Shown here: piece after piece, positions 55,126 to 63,300 of the stretch | Numbering within the stretch: position 1 is the stretch's first letter | Layout of the letters: every line of letters starts with the position of its first letter | Source: Pontibacter indicus | GTDB lineage: Bacteria; Bacteroidota; Bacteroidia; Cytophagales; Hymenobacteraceae | Assembly (NCBI RefSeq): GCF_900156345.1 | Contig: NZ_FTPP01000001.1 | Span: 62,001-126,000 of the forward strand | DNA length: 64,000 nt | Direction: 5' to 3' | Position numbers and translations under genes: made by a program | Notes under the pieces: model-generated | Databases searched by the model: none | The model's input: the letters and a program-made list of their open reading frames with translations, nothing else | Told to the model about the DNA's origin: nothing

Positions 55126-55320
55126 TCAGTAAGATCTGTTATACTTCCTATACCTGTAATAAGACAACGACAGGCTTGCCAGAATAAGCACATTGCTGGC
55201 CAGCGATAGGTAGACCTTTTGGTTCTGTTGTGAGGCAAGAGCGGCATAGTCTAAGCGAGAGATATTATATATCAGCAGTCCGATGGCCGCTACAATCAGA
55301 AAAGGGTATACCTTCTTCAT
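55126..55320 (-). CDS. Small two-helix membrane protein, xse operon
   Basis: A 64-residue protein with two predicted transmembrane helices (YPFLIVAAIGLLIYNIS and VYLSLASNVLILASLSLSYY) and a Tyr/Arg-rich tail (YRYRKYNRSY). It starts 8 bp after the xseB stop on the same strand and ends at a shared terminator, which supports it as a real third gene of the xseA-xseB unit. Family not recognised. Confidence 0.68.
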   Translation of the reverse strand: MKKVYPFLIVAAIGLLIYNISRLDYAALASQQNQKVYLSLASNVLILASLSLSYYRYRKYNRSY

Positions 55321-55328
55321 GGCTATAC

Positions 55329-55595
55329 CTACTGGAACAGGGTTCCATTCGCGCCACTGCCTTTCTCAGATTTCGAGGCTGGCTCTTCGCAGTTTTCCTC
55401 GTTGAACACCTGGTTTATGGCGTTCTCGGCATGGCGTAGTTTGTCTTTGCAGAACTTGATCAGCAGGGAGGAGCGCTGCACTTTTTGGGTGAGTTCGTCC
55501 ACGTCCACGGAGTCGCTTTCGATGGCCCGCAGGATTTCCTCGAGTTCCTGGGTGGCCTCGCGGTAGGTCATTTTGCTTATGTCTTTGTTATTCAT
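55329..55595 (-). CDS. xseB: Exodeoxyribonuclease VII small subunit
   Basis: An 88-residue helical protein with the family text MTYREATQELEEILRAIESDSVDVDELTQKVQ split as opening, LEEILRAIES and VDVDELTQKV, followed by KFCKDKLRHAENAIN. XseB chains wrap around XseA to form the single-strand-specific exonuclease VII. It overlaps the end of xseA by 8 bp, the common arrangement. Confidence 0.93.
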   Translation of the reverse strand: MNNKDISKMTYREATQELEEILRAIESDSVDVDELTQKVQRSSLLIKFCKDKLRHAENAINQVFNEENCEEPASKSEKGSGANGTLFQ

Positions 55596-57150
55596 TTTCG
55601 TCTTTGTTTACAACTAAACTGTGCACGCTGCCGTCGTGCAGGCGCGTTTCGATCACGTCTCCCTCTTTGACCTGCCCTATGTGCTTAATGATCTTGCCAT
55701 TGATCAGGGTCAAGGTATAGCCGCGCAGCAGGAGCTTCTCCGGGTCGTTGGCCTGGATGCGCATTTCGAGCAGGTCGAGCCGGTGACTGTCGGTGCTTAG
55801 CTTCTTCTGGGCGCTGTACTGCAGGCGGTCGCTGCATTTCACAAAGCTCAGTTGGCTCCGCTTGTGCTTGTCCTTGGCCTCTGTTTCGATGCAGTGCACA
55901 AGCTTGTTCAGGTCCTGCTCCTTCATGTGCAGCCAGCGCTGGCTTATTCCTTCCACACAAACGCTCAGCTCGCTTAGTTCCTTTCCGCGCAGGTGCAGCA
56001 CATCTTTGGTATTGGCCTGCAGCAGCCTTTCGGCGTTCAGCAACTGACGTTTCTGGTTCTCAAGGAAGTTTTTGGGCTTGAGCAACAGGCTTTTCGAAAA
56101 ATGCTCCAGCTGCTCCCGGTTCTCCTGCAAGTATGCATTGGTGATGTTCGATATTTTAAGACTCTGCCGCTCCAGTTTATCAGCCGAGAGGCGAAGCTGC
56201 TGCCCGGCAAACATGTGAATGCTGTCGAAGAGCCCTTCTATCTCCGTCTCAAAAGCAAGCGCTTTTTCCAATAAGAAGTTGGCCACAGCCGTCGGCGTTT
56301 TCTGGCGGGTATGGGCCACGATGTCGGCAGTGCTTTCGTCGCGCTCGTGGCCTATACCTGTTATCACGGGAAGCGGGGAGTTACCGATGGCAGCCGCCAC
56401 TTTGTAATCGTCAAAGCAACCCAGATCCGTCTGCGAACCACCCCCGCGGATGATCACGATAGCGTCGAACAAATGGCTATACCTGGCGATCAGGTCCATG
56501 GCCTTGACGATGGAGGCCGGTGCTTCATTGCCCTGCACGGTGGCCGGAAAGAGACGCGTGTCGAAGGTATAGCCGTAGCTGTTGTTTTCGAGTTGGTGTA
56601 TAAAATCCTGGTAGCCCGCCGCCGTGGCCGACGACACAATGGCCAGCCGTTGCGGAACCAGTGGCATTTCCAGCTCTTTGTTGGACGTGAGCAGGCCTTC
56701 TACCTCCAGTCGCTTCAGGGTTTCCTGCCGTTGCCGGGCCAGGTCGCCGATGGTGTAGTTGGCGTCGATGTTGACAATGTCGAGGCTCAGGCCATAGAGT
56801 TCGTGAAATCGCACCTGGGCCTGAAACAGGATCTTGAGTCCGGCCTTGAGCGGCTGCCCGGTCTTCTCCTCAAAATAGCGCCCCAGCATCTGAAAGCGGC
56901 TGCTCCAGATCGTAGCCCGGGCCTGCGCCTGTATGGCTCCTCGCGCATCGTTGCCTTTGTCAACCAGGTTGAGGTAGCAGTGCCCTTTACGCCGGTCGGG
57001 CGTCACCTGCGAGATTTCGGCCACTACCCAGTAGCTCTCAGGAAACGCCATTTCCAGTTCTTCCCGAATCTGCTGGTGCAGCTCGAAGAGCGAAAGCGGA
57101 GCATGAAACTCCTGGGTGACGGAGGTTTGGCTGAAATAAAACTGGGCCAT
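55588..57150 (-). CDS. xseA: Exodeoxyribonuclease VII large subunit
   Basis: Catalytic subunit of the ExoVII single-strand DNA exonuclease. 520 residues: N-terminal OB-fold (SYWVVAEISQVTPDRRKGHCYLNLVD), the catalytic core (AIVSSATAAGYQDFIHQLENN, DAIVIIRGGGSQTDLGCFDDY, ITGIGHERDESTADIVAHTR), a long coiled-coil region (about 300-440) for XseB binding, and a C-terminal RGYTLTLINGKII. The ATG at 57150 fits the family. First gene of xseA-xseB-small membrane protein. Confidence 0.94.
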   Translation of the reverse strand: MAQFYFSQTSVTQEFHAPLSLFELHQQIREELEMAFPESYWVVAEISQVTPDRRKGHCYLNLVDKGNDARGAIQAQARATIWSSRFQMLGRYFEEKTGQPLKAGLKILFQAQVRFHELYGLSLDIVNIDANYTIGDLARQRQETLKRLEVEGLLTSNKELEMPLVPQRLAIVSSATAAGYQDFIHQLENNSYGYTFDTRLFPATVQGNEAPASIVKAMDLIARYSHLFDAIVIIRGGGSQTDLGCFDDYKVAAAIGNSPLPVITGIGHERDESTADIVAHTRQKTPTAVANFLLEKALAFETEIEGLFDSIHMFAGQQLRLSADKLERQSLKISNITNAYLQENREQLEHFSKSLLLKPKNFLENQKRQLLNAERLLQANTKDVLHLRGKELSELSVCVEGISQRWLHMKEQDLNKLVHCIETEAKDKHKRSQLSFVKCSDRLQYSAQKKLSTDSHRLDLLEMRIQANDPEKLLLRGYTLTLINGKIIKHIGQVKEGDVIETRLHDGSVHSLVVNKDENE

Positions 57151-57384
57151 GGGCAGGGTGAGGAATCCAATCCCGAAGATAGGGTTTTTGGAGGAATTAT
57201 CTGTAAAGCGATTTGGGTTTTTGAGTTTTGTAGCTGTGGGGCTTAATTGAGCGATTGCTTGTTATAGGTATAGTGATAATGGCGAGAGTGGGACTCTGGC
57301 CAAGCCTCAGGTATAGCGGCCCTGTTTCCTATACCTATACCTGGCGTAGCTTCAGCCTTTCTTTACCTTAAGCAAATTTGTTGT

Positions 57385-57830
57385 ATAGCTTCGCCTGTGC
57401 GGCGGGCACTCACTTTTTGTCTTGACACAAAAAGTAAGCAAAAAGGTCAAGACGCTCCAAACTCGCTGAACGCTCAGACAGTGGAGCGTCGAAAAGCGCA
57501 CCTTGCACCACTGTTTATTACATAGGTTCCATGCAAGTTAGTCTTTCAATGCGTGCCAGTGTTTGTTTGTGGCATTGTTTACAAGGCTTATACTTTAGGT
57601 ATAGCTGCTACAAAAAGTCCCCCTTGGGGGTAGGGGCCCTCGACAAAGAAGGGGGTAGGGGGATGACAATCTTGCACAAGACAAAAACCACGAAGCTATA
57701 CCTGTAAATCAGTAACTACCTGATTCCCCTCTCGGGAGGGGCAGGGGTGGGTATAATCGTGCACCGAAATCCTGAAAATCTTTAAATCCTGTAAATCCTT
57801 GGGGTAGGGGCCCTATATAAAGATTCAGAC
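57385..57830 (+). repeat. Composite intergenic repeat, copy C
   Basis: Spacer between xseA (-) and the regulator gene (-). Same module order as copies A and B: GCCTGTGCGGCGGGCAC block (57390), T/A palindrome around TTGACACAAAAAGTAAGC (57417-57455), GCAAGTTAGTCT block (about 57532), CCCCCTT...AAGGGGG palindrome, and an AATCCTG tract to ATTCAGAC (57755-57830). Two AGGGCCCCTACCCC blocks (reverse orientation) interrupt it at 57624-57643 and 57798-57820. The last bases supply the stop codon of the regulator gene. The stretch 57240-57385 before it is also gene-free and rich in GGTATA copies. Confidence 0.85.
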
Positions 57831-59309
57831 AGTCTTCAACCCCTCCAAGGTCTGCATCACTTTCTCTTGCCACAGCTGTTTCTCCAGAACCACCGGCGGA
57901 GCGGCGCGTTCGAGGCAGTCGGGGGCGGGGCAGCGCTCGCAGGTTTCGTTTACGTAGCGGCGCACAATGGACGGGTCGTCGAGGAAGCGGACTTTGCGGC
58001 GCAGGTTCTCGTTGAGAAGCAGGCCGATACTGATGGTGCCTGTCAGGCTTTCGGTAGGTTGGGCCAGGGCGAGCACCAGGTACTCGTTGGTGGAGTTGAT
58101 GTAAGAGGAGCGCTGTATACCTACCAGTGGCTTTTCAAGCTGACCCGCCAGTTTCTGCCTTTCGAGTTCCTCAAAAAGTGTAAGCGAAATCCAGCGGCGA
58201 CAATAGTGCTCGTTCAGCAAAGAGGCGTGCGGGTTGTGCAATCCGGACAGATGCAGCTCTTTGGTAAGCGAATAGTGGTTGTAGGCTGCATCGTGGTGGA
58301 AGCGCAGGAAAAAAAGCTGTTTGATGTTGAAAAAGCGGGGCAGGAGCGAGGTAAGGCGGTGAAGGAGTGTTTCGGGTGAGGTGTTGTAATTCTCCATCAG
58401 TTGCAGCAGCAAGTCAGGTCGCCAGACCGGTTGTGCAAAGAAATCCTGCATGTCCTGTACCAGCCGGTCTCGATTGAGCAAAAGGGCACCTGCAAAATAA
58501 GAAGCCTTGAAGTTGTTGAGCACCTCTTCAAATGAGCCCACTTTCACCCAGGTGGAGGTATGCGGACGTGGTTTCAACTGTAGCACTTCAAAGCCAATCT
58601 CGCGGGCTACCGCAAAAGCACGTTGCTGCTCGGTCAGGTTTGGGTTGAGCATCAGCACGGGTTCTGCGCCGGGCAAATGAATGGAACGAAGCGGTGCTAG
58701 CTCCGGATGTTGGTCAAATGTTTCTGTTGTTATTTTTATGTTAAATACATTCTCCAATATGCCAGCCAGCTGCGCAAAAGAAGGGGTTTGCTCCGGGCTG
58801 ATGCCATTCACCTCCATAAAATGTTCCACTTCAAGTTCCAGGTCCTCGAAGTAGTTATCGTGCAGTTCCTGGTAGGAGCGGAGGGCAGAAAAGTAGAACT
58901 GTTCTACGCGCAGGTCAAAAGCACGTGAGATCTCCAGCAGCGTATTTACGAAAGCGCTCAGTTTGGCCGGAGCGGTAGCGAAAAGGTCCAGTAGTCGGCT
59001 CACGTCGAGCCCAAAGTGCTCCAGCGGCAGCTCCGACAAGATGTTGGACTGCAGCAATTCCCCCACCGGTTGCAGGCGCTTGCTCAGCTGCAGCGACACC
59101 AGGTAGTCGTAGGTCACGCCCAGTTCATCGGCTATCACGGCAATTTTGCTTGGCTTCGGGTGCTTTTTCCCCTTCTCTATTTCATTGAGGTACGACACGG
59201 ATATACCTGTGCTCGCAGCCAGATCTGTCAGCGAGATGTTCTTTTCTGCTCTTAACTGTTTGATTTTCAGTCCGAGTATAAGCCGGATAACGTCTTCCTG
59301 TAGCCTCAT
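57825..59309 (-). CDS. XRE-family regulator, RamB/ScfR-like
   Basis: A 494-residue regulator with an N-terminal XRE helix-turn-helix (about 14-68: LTDLAASTGISVSYLNEIEKG), an ImmA/IrrE-like middle domain (about 155-290) and a DUF2083-like C-terminus with a CERCPAPDC cysteine cluster. The metal motif HExxH of true ImmA proteases is missing (FAVAREIGFEVL at about 230), as in acyl-CoA-sensing ScfR proteins and RamB. RamB controls the glyoxylate shunt in Corynebacterium, and here the divergent neighbours are aceB and aceA, so it is probably their regulator. The stop codon lies inside the composite repeat. Confidence 0.87.
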   Translation of the reverse strand: MRLQEDVIRLILGLKIKQLRAEKNISLTDLAASTGISVSYLNEIEKGKKHPKPSKIAVIADELGVTYDYLVSLQLSKRLQPVGELLQSNILSELPLEHFGLDVSRLLDLFATAPAKLSAFVNTLLEISRAFDLRVEQFYFSALRSYQELHDNYFEDLELEVEHFMEVNGISPEQTPSFAQLAGILENVFNIKITTETFDQHPELAPLRSIHLPGAEPVLMLNPNLTEQQRAFAVAREIGFEVLQLKPRPHTSTWVKVGSFEEVLNNFKASYFAGALLLNRDRLVQDMQDFFAQPVWRPDLLLQLMENYNTSPETLLHRLTSLLPRFFNIKQLFFLRFHHDAAYNHYSLTKELHLSGLHNPHASLLNEHYCRRWISLTLFEELERQKLAGQLEKPLVGIQRSSYINSTNEYLVLALAQPTESLTGTISIGLLLNENLRRKVRFLDDPSIVRRYVNETCERCPAPDCLERAAPPVVLEKQLWQEKVMQTLEGLKTV

Positions 59310-59348
59310 GTAAATTATTTTCCCTGGTCTTTCTGCTAATAAACGGTG

Positions 59349-59418
59349 TTTTGCGACTTTTTCCTAAAAACGTAAAAATAATTTATAGCGAAAATTCGCC
59401 AAAAATAAAATTTTCGCG
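59349..59418. promoter_or_regulatory. Candidate operator sites between the regulator and aceB
   Basis: Three related GCGAAAA/TTTTCGC-type boxes lie in the divergent spacer: TTTTGCGA at 59349-59356, GCGAAAATTCGC at 59388-59399 (palindromic apart from its two central bases) and AAAATTTTCGCG at 59407-59418. Repeated boxes in an otherwise AT-rich 150-bp spacer suggest binding sites for the adjacent regulator. Inference from sequence only. Confidence 0.5.
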
Positions 59419-59461
59419 TATAGCTGATAAAATCACAATCAATCACCTCAAATTCATAGAT

Positions 59462-61054
59462 ATGTTAGTAACCAGTTCAGCCCAGGTAAAAGGTATGCCA
59501 GTAAAAGGCATAGAGCAAATATTAACTCCCGAAGCCCTCGAATTCTTGGAAATGCTGCATGTGCGTTTCGAGGACAGGAGAGAGGAACTGCTGAAAGCAA
59601 GGGCAGCACGGCAACTCCGCATCGATGCCGGCGAGCGACCTGATTTTCTGGAAGAAACGAAAGCGATTCGGGAAGGCGATTGGCAAGCGGGCGCTATACC
59701 TGTCGACCTGCAGATACGCCGTGTGGAGATTACAGGACCCGTGGATCGTAAAATGGTGATCAACGCGCTGAACTCCGGGGCCGATGTGTTCATGGCTGAT
59801 TTTGAGGATGCGAACTCACCTACCTGGGAGAACGTGGTGCAGGGGCAGCTCAACCTGTACGATGCCGTGCGCCGCACCATCACCTACCAGAACGGCAAGG
59901 TATACCAGCTGAAAGATAAAGTGGCTTTGCTGAACGTACGTCCCCGAGGCTGGCACCTGACGGAAAAGCATTTGATGATTGGTGACAAACCCATCTCAGC
60001 AGCTTTGTTCGACTTTGGGCTGTTCTTCTTCCACAACGCCAAAGAGCTGATCGCCCGCGGCACTGGCCCTTACTTCTATTTGCCTAAACTGGAGAGTCAC
60101 CTGGAAGCCCGCCTGTGGAACGATGTGTTTGTGGCAGCGCAGGAGGCACTGGCTATACCTGTCGGCACGATCAAGGCGACGGTGCTGATCGAGACGATTC
60201 TGGCTGCCTTCGAGATGGACGAGATCCTGTACGAATTGCGCGAGCATATTGTGGGCCTGAACGCCGGTCGCTGGGATTACCTTTTCAGTGCCATCAAGAA
60301 GTTCCGCAACCAGCCCGATGTCATTTTTCCGGACCGCACCGCCATTACCATGCAGGTGCCTTTCATGAAAGCGTATACCGACCTGCTCGTGCAGGCCTGT
60401 CACAAACGCGGCGTGCATGCCATGGGCGGTATGGCGGCCTTCATCCCGAACCGGCACGACCCGGCTGTGAACAAAACGGCCTTTGAGAAAGTGAAAGCCG
60501 ACAAGGATCACGAGGCCCGAAACGGTTTCGACGGCACTTGGGTAGCCCACCCGGACCTTATACCTGTGGCACGGGAGGCATTTGACAAGGTGCTCGGTGA
60601 CAAGCCACACCAGAAGGAGGTGCTGCGTGAAGAGGTCAATGTAACAGCTGACGATCTGCTTAATTTCAAAATAGTAGGTGGCCAGATCACCGAGGCCGGC
60701 CTTCGACTCAACATCAACGTGAGTATTTTGTACATCGGCCACTGGCTCTGCGGCACCGGTGCGGCCGCCATCCACAACCTGATGGAAGACGCCGCCACTG
60801 CCGAAATTTCCCGCGCGCAGGTATGGCAGTGGCTCCACCACCCAGACACCCGCACCGCCGAGGGCGAACCGATCACGGAAGAGCGCGTGCTGCAACTCAT
60901 CAAAGAAGAAACCGAGAACATCAAAGAGGAAGTCGGCCTGGCCATGTTCAAAAACTGCCACTTCGAGCGCGCCTCCCAACTCTTCTCCGAACTCGTGCTC
61001 TCCACCTGCTTCGTCGACTTTCTGACGCTACCGGCTTATAAATATATTGATTAA
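59462..61054 (+). CDS. aceB: Malate synthase A
   Basis: Condenses glyoxylate with acetyl-CoA to malate, the second step of the glyoxylate shunt. With the ATG at 59462 it is 530 residues, the usual length of the A isoform. Markers: VFMADFEDANSPTWENVV, LNVRPRGWHLTEKH, YFYLPKLESHLEARLWNDVF, GTIKATVLIETILAAFEMDEI, GLNAGRWDYLFS, MGGMAAFIPNRHDP and NLMEDAATAEISRAQVWQW with the catalytic Asp. Upstream lie the candidate operators and divergent regulator. aceA follows at 224 bp. Confidence 0.96.
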   Translation: MLVTSSAQVKGMPVKGIEQILTPEALEFLEMLHVRFEDRREELLKARAARQLRIDAGERPDFLEETKAIREGDWQAGAIPVDLQIRRVEITGPVDRKMVINALNSGADVFMADFEDANSPTWENVVQGQLNLYDAVRRTITYQNGKVYQLKDKVALLNVRPRGWHLTEKHLMIGDKPISAALFDFGLFFFHNAKELIARGTGPYFYLPKLESHLEARLWNDVFVAAQEALAIPVGTIKATVLIETILAAFEMDEILYELREHIVGLNAGRWDYLFSAIKKFRNQPDVIFPDRTAITMQVPFMKAYTDLLVQACHKRGVHAMGGMAAFIPNRHDPAVNKTAFEKVKADKDHEARNGFDGTWVAHPDLIPVAREAFDKVLGDKPHQKEVLREEVNVTADDLLNFKIVGGQITEAGLRLNINVSILYIGHWLCGTGAAAIHNLMEDAATAEISRAQVWQWLHHPDTRTAEGEPITEERVLQLIKEETENIKEEVGLAMFKNCHFERASQLFSELVLSTCFVDFLTLPAYKYID

Positions 61055-61068
61055 AGTTTGAGAGTTGG

Positions 61069-61262
61069 GGAGTTTAGGAGTTTGAGAGTTAAGCTGGTAG
61101 AGTTTAGGAAGTAATAAGAGAATATTCGAAAACTTGTTCTTTTCTACATCCTGCGCTACTACACATTCGAAGACTCCCAACGCTCTAATTCTAACTTCCT
61201 CAACTCGTTAATCCCCGAACTTATCAACTCTTACTTCTCAAAATCTTAAACTCCTAAACTCC
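61069..61262. repeat. AGTTTAGGAGTTT inverted repeats in the aceB-aceA spacer
   Basis: GGAGTTTAGGAGTTT at 61069-61083 and its exact reverse complement at 61248-61262 (15 bp) bracket the spacer, with more degenerate GAGTT/AACTC units on each side. The right arm ends 16 bp before the aceA start codon, so an mRNA hairpin could influence aceA expression. Confidence 0.75.
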
Positions 61263-61278
61263 AAACTCTTTAACTCCT

Positions 61279-62559
61279 ATGAACAAGACCGAAAGAATTC
61301 AGGCTATCCAGCAAGACTGGCTCGTGAACCCGCGTTGGGCAGGTATAAAAAGACCCTACACTGCCGATGAAGTAGTTAAGCTGCAGGGCTCCGTTGCAAT
61401 TGAGTATACCCTGGCCCGCAAGGGGGCGGAGAAACTGTGGAGACTGCTGCACACCGAAGAATATGTGGCCGGACTTGGCGCCATGACGGGCAACCAGGCG
61501 GTGCAGGAGGTGCAGGCGGGCCTCAATGCCATTTACCTCAGCGGCTGGCAAGTGGCGGCCGACGCCAACCTGGCCGGACAGATGTACCCCGACCAAAGCC
61601 TATACCCGGCCGACAGTGTGCCGAATGTGATCAAGAAAATTAACAACGCCCTGCTGCGCGCCGACCAGATCCAAAGCGTGACCGGCGAGGGGGAGGTTGA
61701 CTGGATGGTACCGATCGTGGCCGATGCGGAGGCGGGTTTCGGCGGTAACCTGAATGCTTTTGAGCTGATGAAGATGATGATCGAAGCCGGAGCGGCCGGC
61801 GTGCATTTTGAAGATCAGCTGTCTAGCGCCAAGAAGTGCGGTCACCTGGGTGGCAAGGTACTGGTGCCCACGCAGGAGGCGATCAACAAACTGATGGCTG
61901 CCCGACTCGCGGCCGACGTGATGGGCGTGCCAACCCTGCTCGTTGCCCGCACCGATGCTGATGCTGCCAACCTGATTACGAGCGATATCGATCCGCGCGA
62001 CCATGCCTTCATTATACCTGGTGAGCGCACGAGTGAGGGATTTTACAGAGTTAATTGCGGTCTGGAGCAAGGTATAGCCCGTGGTCTGGCCTACGCTCCC
62101 TATGCCGACCTGATCTGGATGGAAACTTCCAAGCCGGATCTGGAGCAGGCCCGCCTGTTTGCAGAAGCCATCCATGCCGAATACCCGGGCAAACTGCTGG
62201 CCTACAATTGCTCCCCGTCCTTTAATTGGGCTGCTAAACTAAGCGTGGAGGAGATGGAGACTTTCCGGGAAGAGTTGGCAAAGATGGGCTACAAGTTCCA
62301 ATTCATAACGCTCGCCGGTTTCCATGCGCTCAACACCAGCATGTTTGAGTTGGCCAAAGCCTACAAAGCACGCGGCATGGCGGGTTACTCCGAGCTGCAG
62401 GAACGCGAGTTTGCGCTGGCGAAAGAAGGCTTCAAAGCGGTAAAGCACCAGTCTTTCGTCGGCACCGCCTACTTCGACGCCATCCAGAACACAGTGACGG
62501 CAGGAACTGCTTCTACGGCCGCGCTGGTGGGCTCTACCGAAGAAGAGCAGTTCCACTAA
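61279..62559 (+). CDS. aceA: Isocitrate lyase
   Basis: Splits isocitrate to glyoxylate and succinate, the first glyoxylate-shunt step. A 426-residue protein with [19 protein letters not shown], the catalytic KKCGH at 185-189 (Cys187), [14 protein letters not shown] text [40 protein letters not shown], and NCSPSFNW. Complete and apparently active. Follows aceB on the same strand; shared control by the upstream regulator is likely. Confidence 0.96.
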   Translation: MNKTERIQAIQQDWLVNPRWAGIKRPYTADEVVKLQGSVAIEYTLARKGAEKLWRLLHTEEYVAGLGAMTGNQAVQEVQAGLNAIYLSGWQVAADANLAGQMYPDQSLYPADSVPNVIKKINNALLRADQIQSVTGEGEVDWMVPIVADAEAGFGGNLNAFELMKMMIEAGAAGVHFEDQLSSAKKCGHLGGKVLVPTQEAINKLMAARLAADVMGVPTLLVARTDADAANLITSDIDPRDHAFIIPGERTSEGFYRVNCGLEQGIARGLAYAPYADLIWMETSKPDLEQARLFAEAIHAEYPGKLLAYNCSPSFNWAAKLSVEEMETFREELAKMGYKFQFITLAGFHALNTSMFELAKAYKARGMAGYSELQEREFALAKEGFKAVKHQSFVGTAYFDAIQNTVTAGTASTAALVGSTEEEQFH

Positions 62560-62583
62560 GCAAAAAAGGATTGCGAAGGATGG

Positions 62584-62620
62584 AAACACCCTGCTGTCGA
62601 ATTGATGGTGGGGTGTTTTT
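62584..62620 (+). terminator. Probable terminator after aceA
   Basis: AAACACCC at 62584-62591 pairs with GGGTGTTT at 62611-62618 and is followed by a T-rich run. The loop is longer than ideal. Confidence 0.65.
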
Positions 62621-62784
62621 CTTTTTAAAAGAGCGTGTAAGGTATAGAATCAGGATGCGCGTCATAGCCGCCTCAAGCAAATCGGGCTGTAAGATAAAAT
62701 GAAGGAGATAAGAAGGAGGATCTTAAGAGTTTTTGCCAACTCTATTTCGGAGCCGTCAAAATTTAAGCCTTCATTATACCTGAA

Positions 62785-63177
62785 TTAATGCACCACGCGC
62801 AGCACCGGCTCGTCGAGCGGCGTGCGTGTCTCCGGGTCTACCGTAAAATAGCCAACCATGCTCGGGCCATAGCCCAGGTTCAACTCCACAAACTTGTCGC
62901 GTTCCGGCAACATACCGATCACTTCCTGTTGCAAATCTTTGTACTTCTGAAGCAGGTCTTTCAGCTTCTGCTCTTTGTCGTTGAGTAAGTTATCAGACTG
63001 CTGATCTGTTAGTTGCTGTTCCATCCTCTGCTCCGGGTCGAAGTCGGGGCGCACGCTCTGCAGCGACAACAGTTCTACCTCCAGCAGCCGGATGTCGCGC
63101 TCCACATGCAGATACTCTTTCACTTTTTCTTCCAGCGGAACAAGCGATTCATCCAGGTAGTCTATCAGGTTTTCCAT
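62785..63177 (-). CDS. Hypothetical coiled-coil protein
   Basis: A 130-residue acidic, soluble protein. Heptad-like helices dominate (LIDYLDESLVPLEEKVKEYL, DKEQKLKDLLQKYKDLQQEV), ending in a short conserved-looking tail (GYGPSMVGYFTVDPETRTPL). No signal peptide and no family recognised. It is next to the aldehyde dehydrogenase gene on the same strand, with 123 bp between them. Confidence 0.65.
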   Translation of the reverse strand: MENLIDYLDESLVPLEEKVKEYLHVERDIRLLEVELLSLQSVRPDFDPEQRMEQQLTDQQSDNLLNDKEQKLKDLLQKYKDLQQEVIGMLPERDKFVELNLGYGPSMVGYFTVDPETRTPLDEPVLRVVH

Positions 63178-63300
63178 TTCTTATCAGGTATATGAGGGTG
63201 TATAGCTCCTATACGGCAAATGCCTTATTTATTTGCATACGGGAAGCGCTACGGAGAGGCTACACACAAGCACCAGCTATACCTATACCTGTACCTGGGG

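Noticed and set aside
57240..57830. CRISPR array or tRNA cluster in the repeat-rich spacers
   Set aside because: Repeats are of mixed length and lack regular spacers; no tRNA cloverleaf arms could be read.
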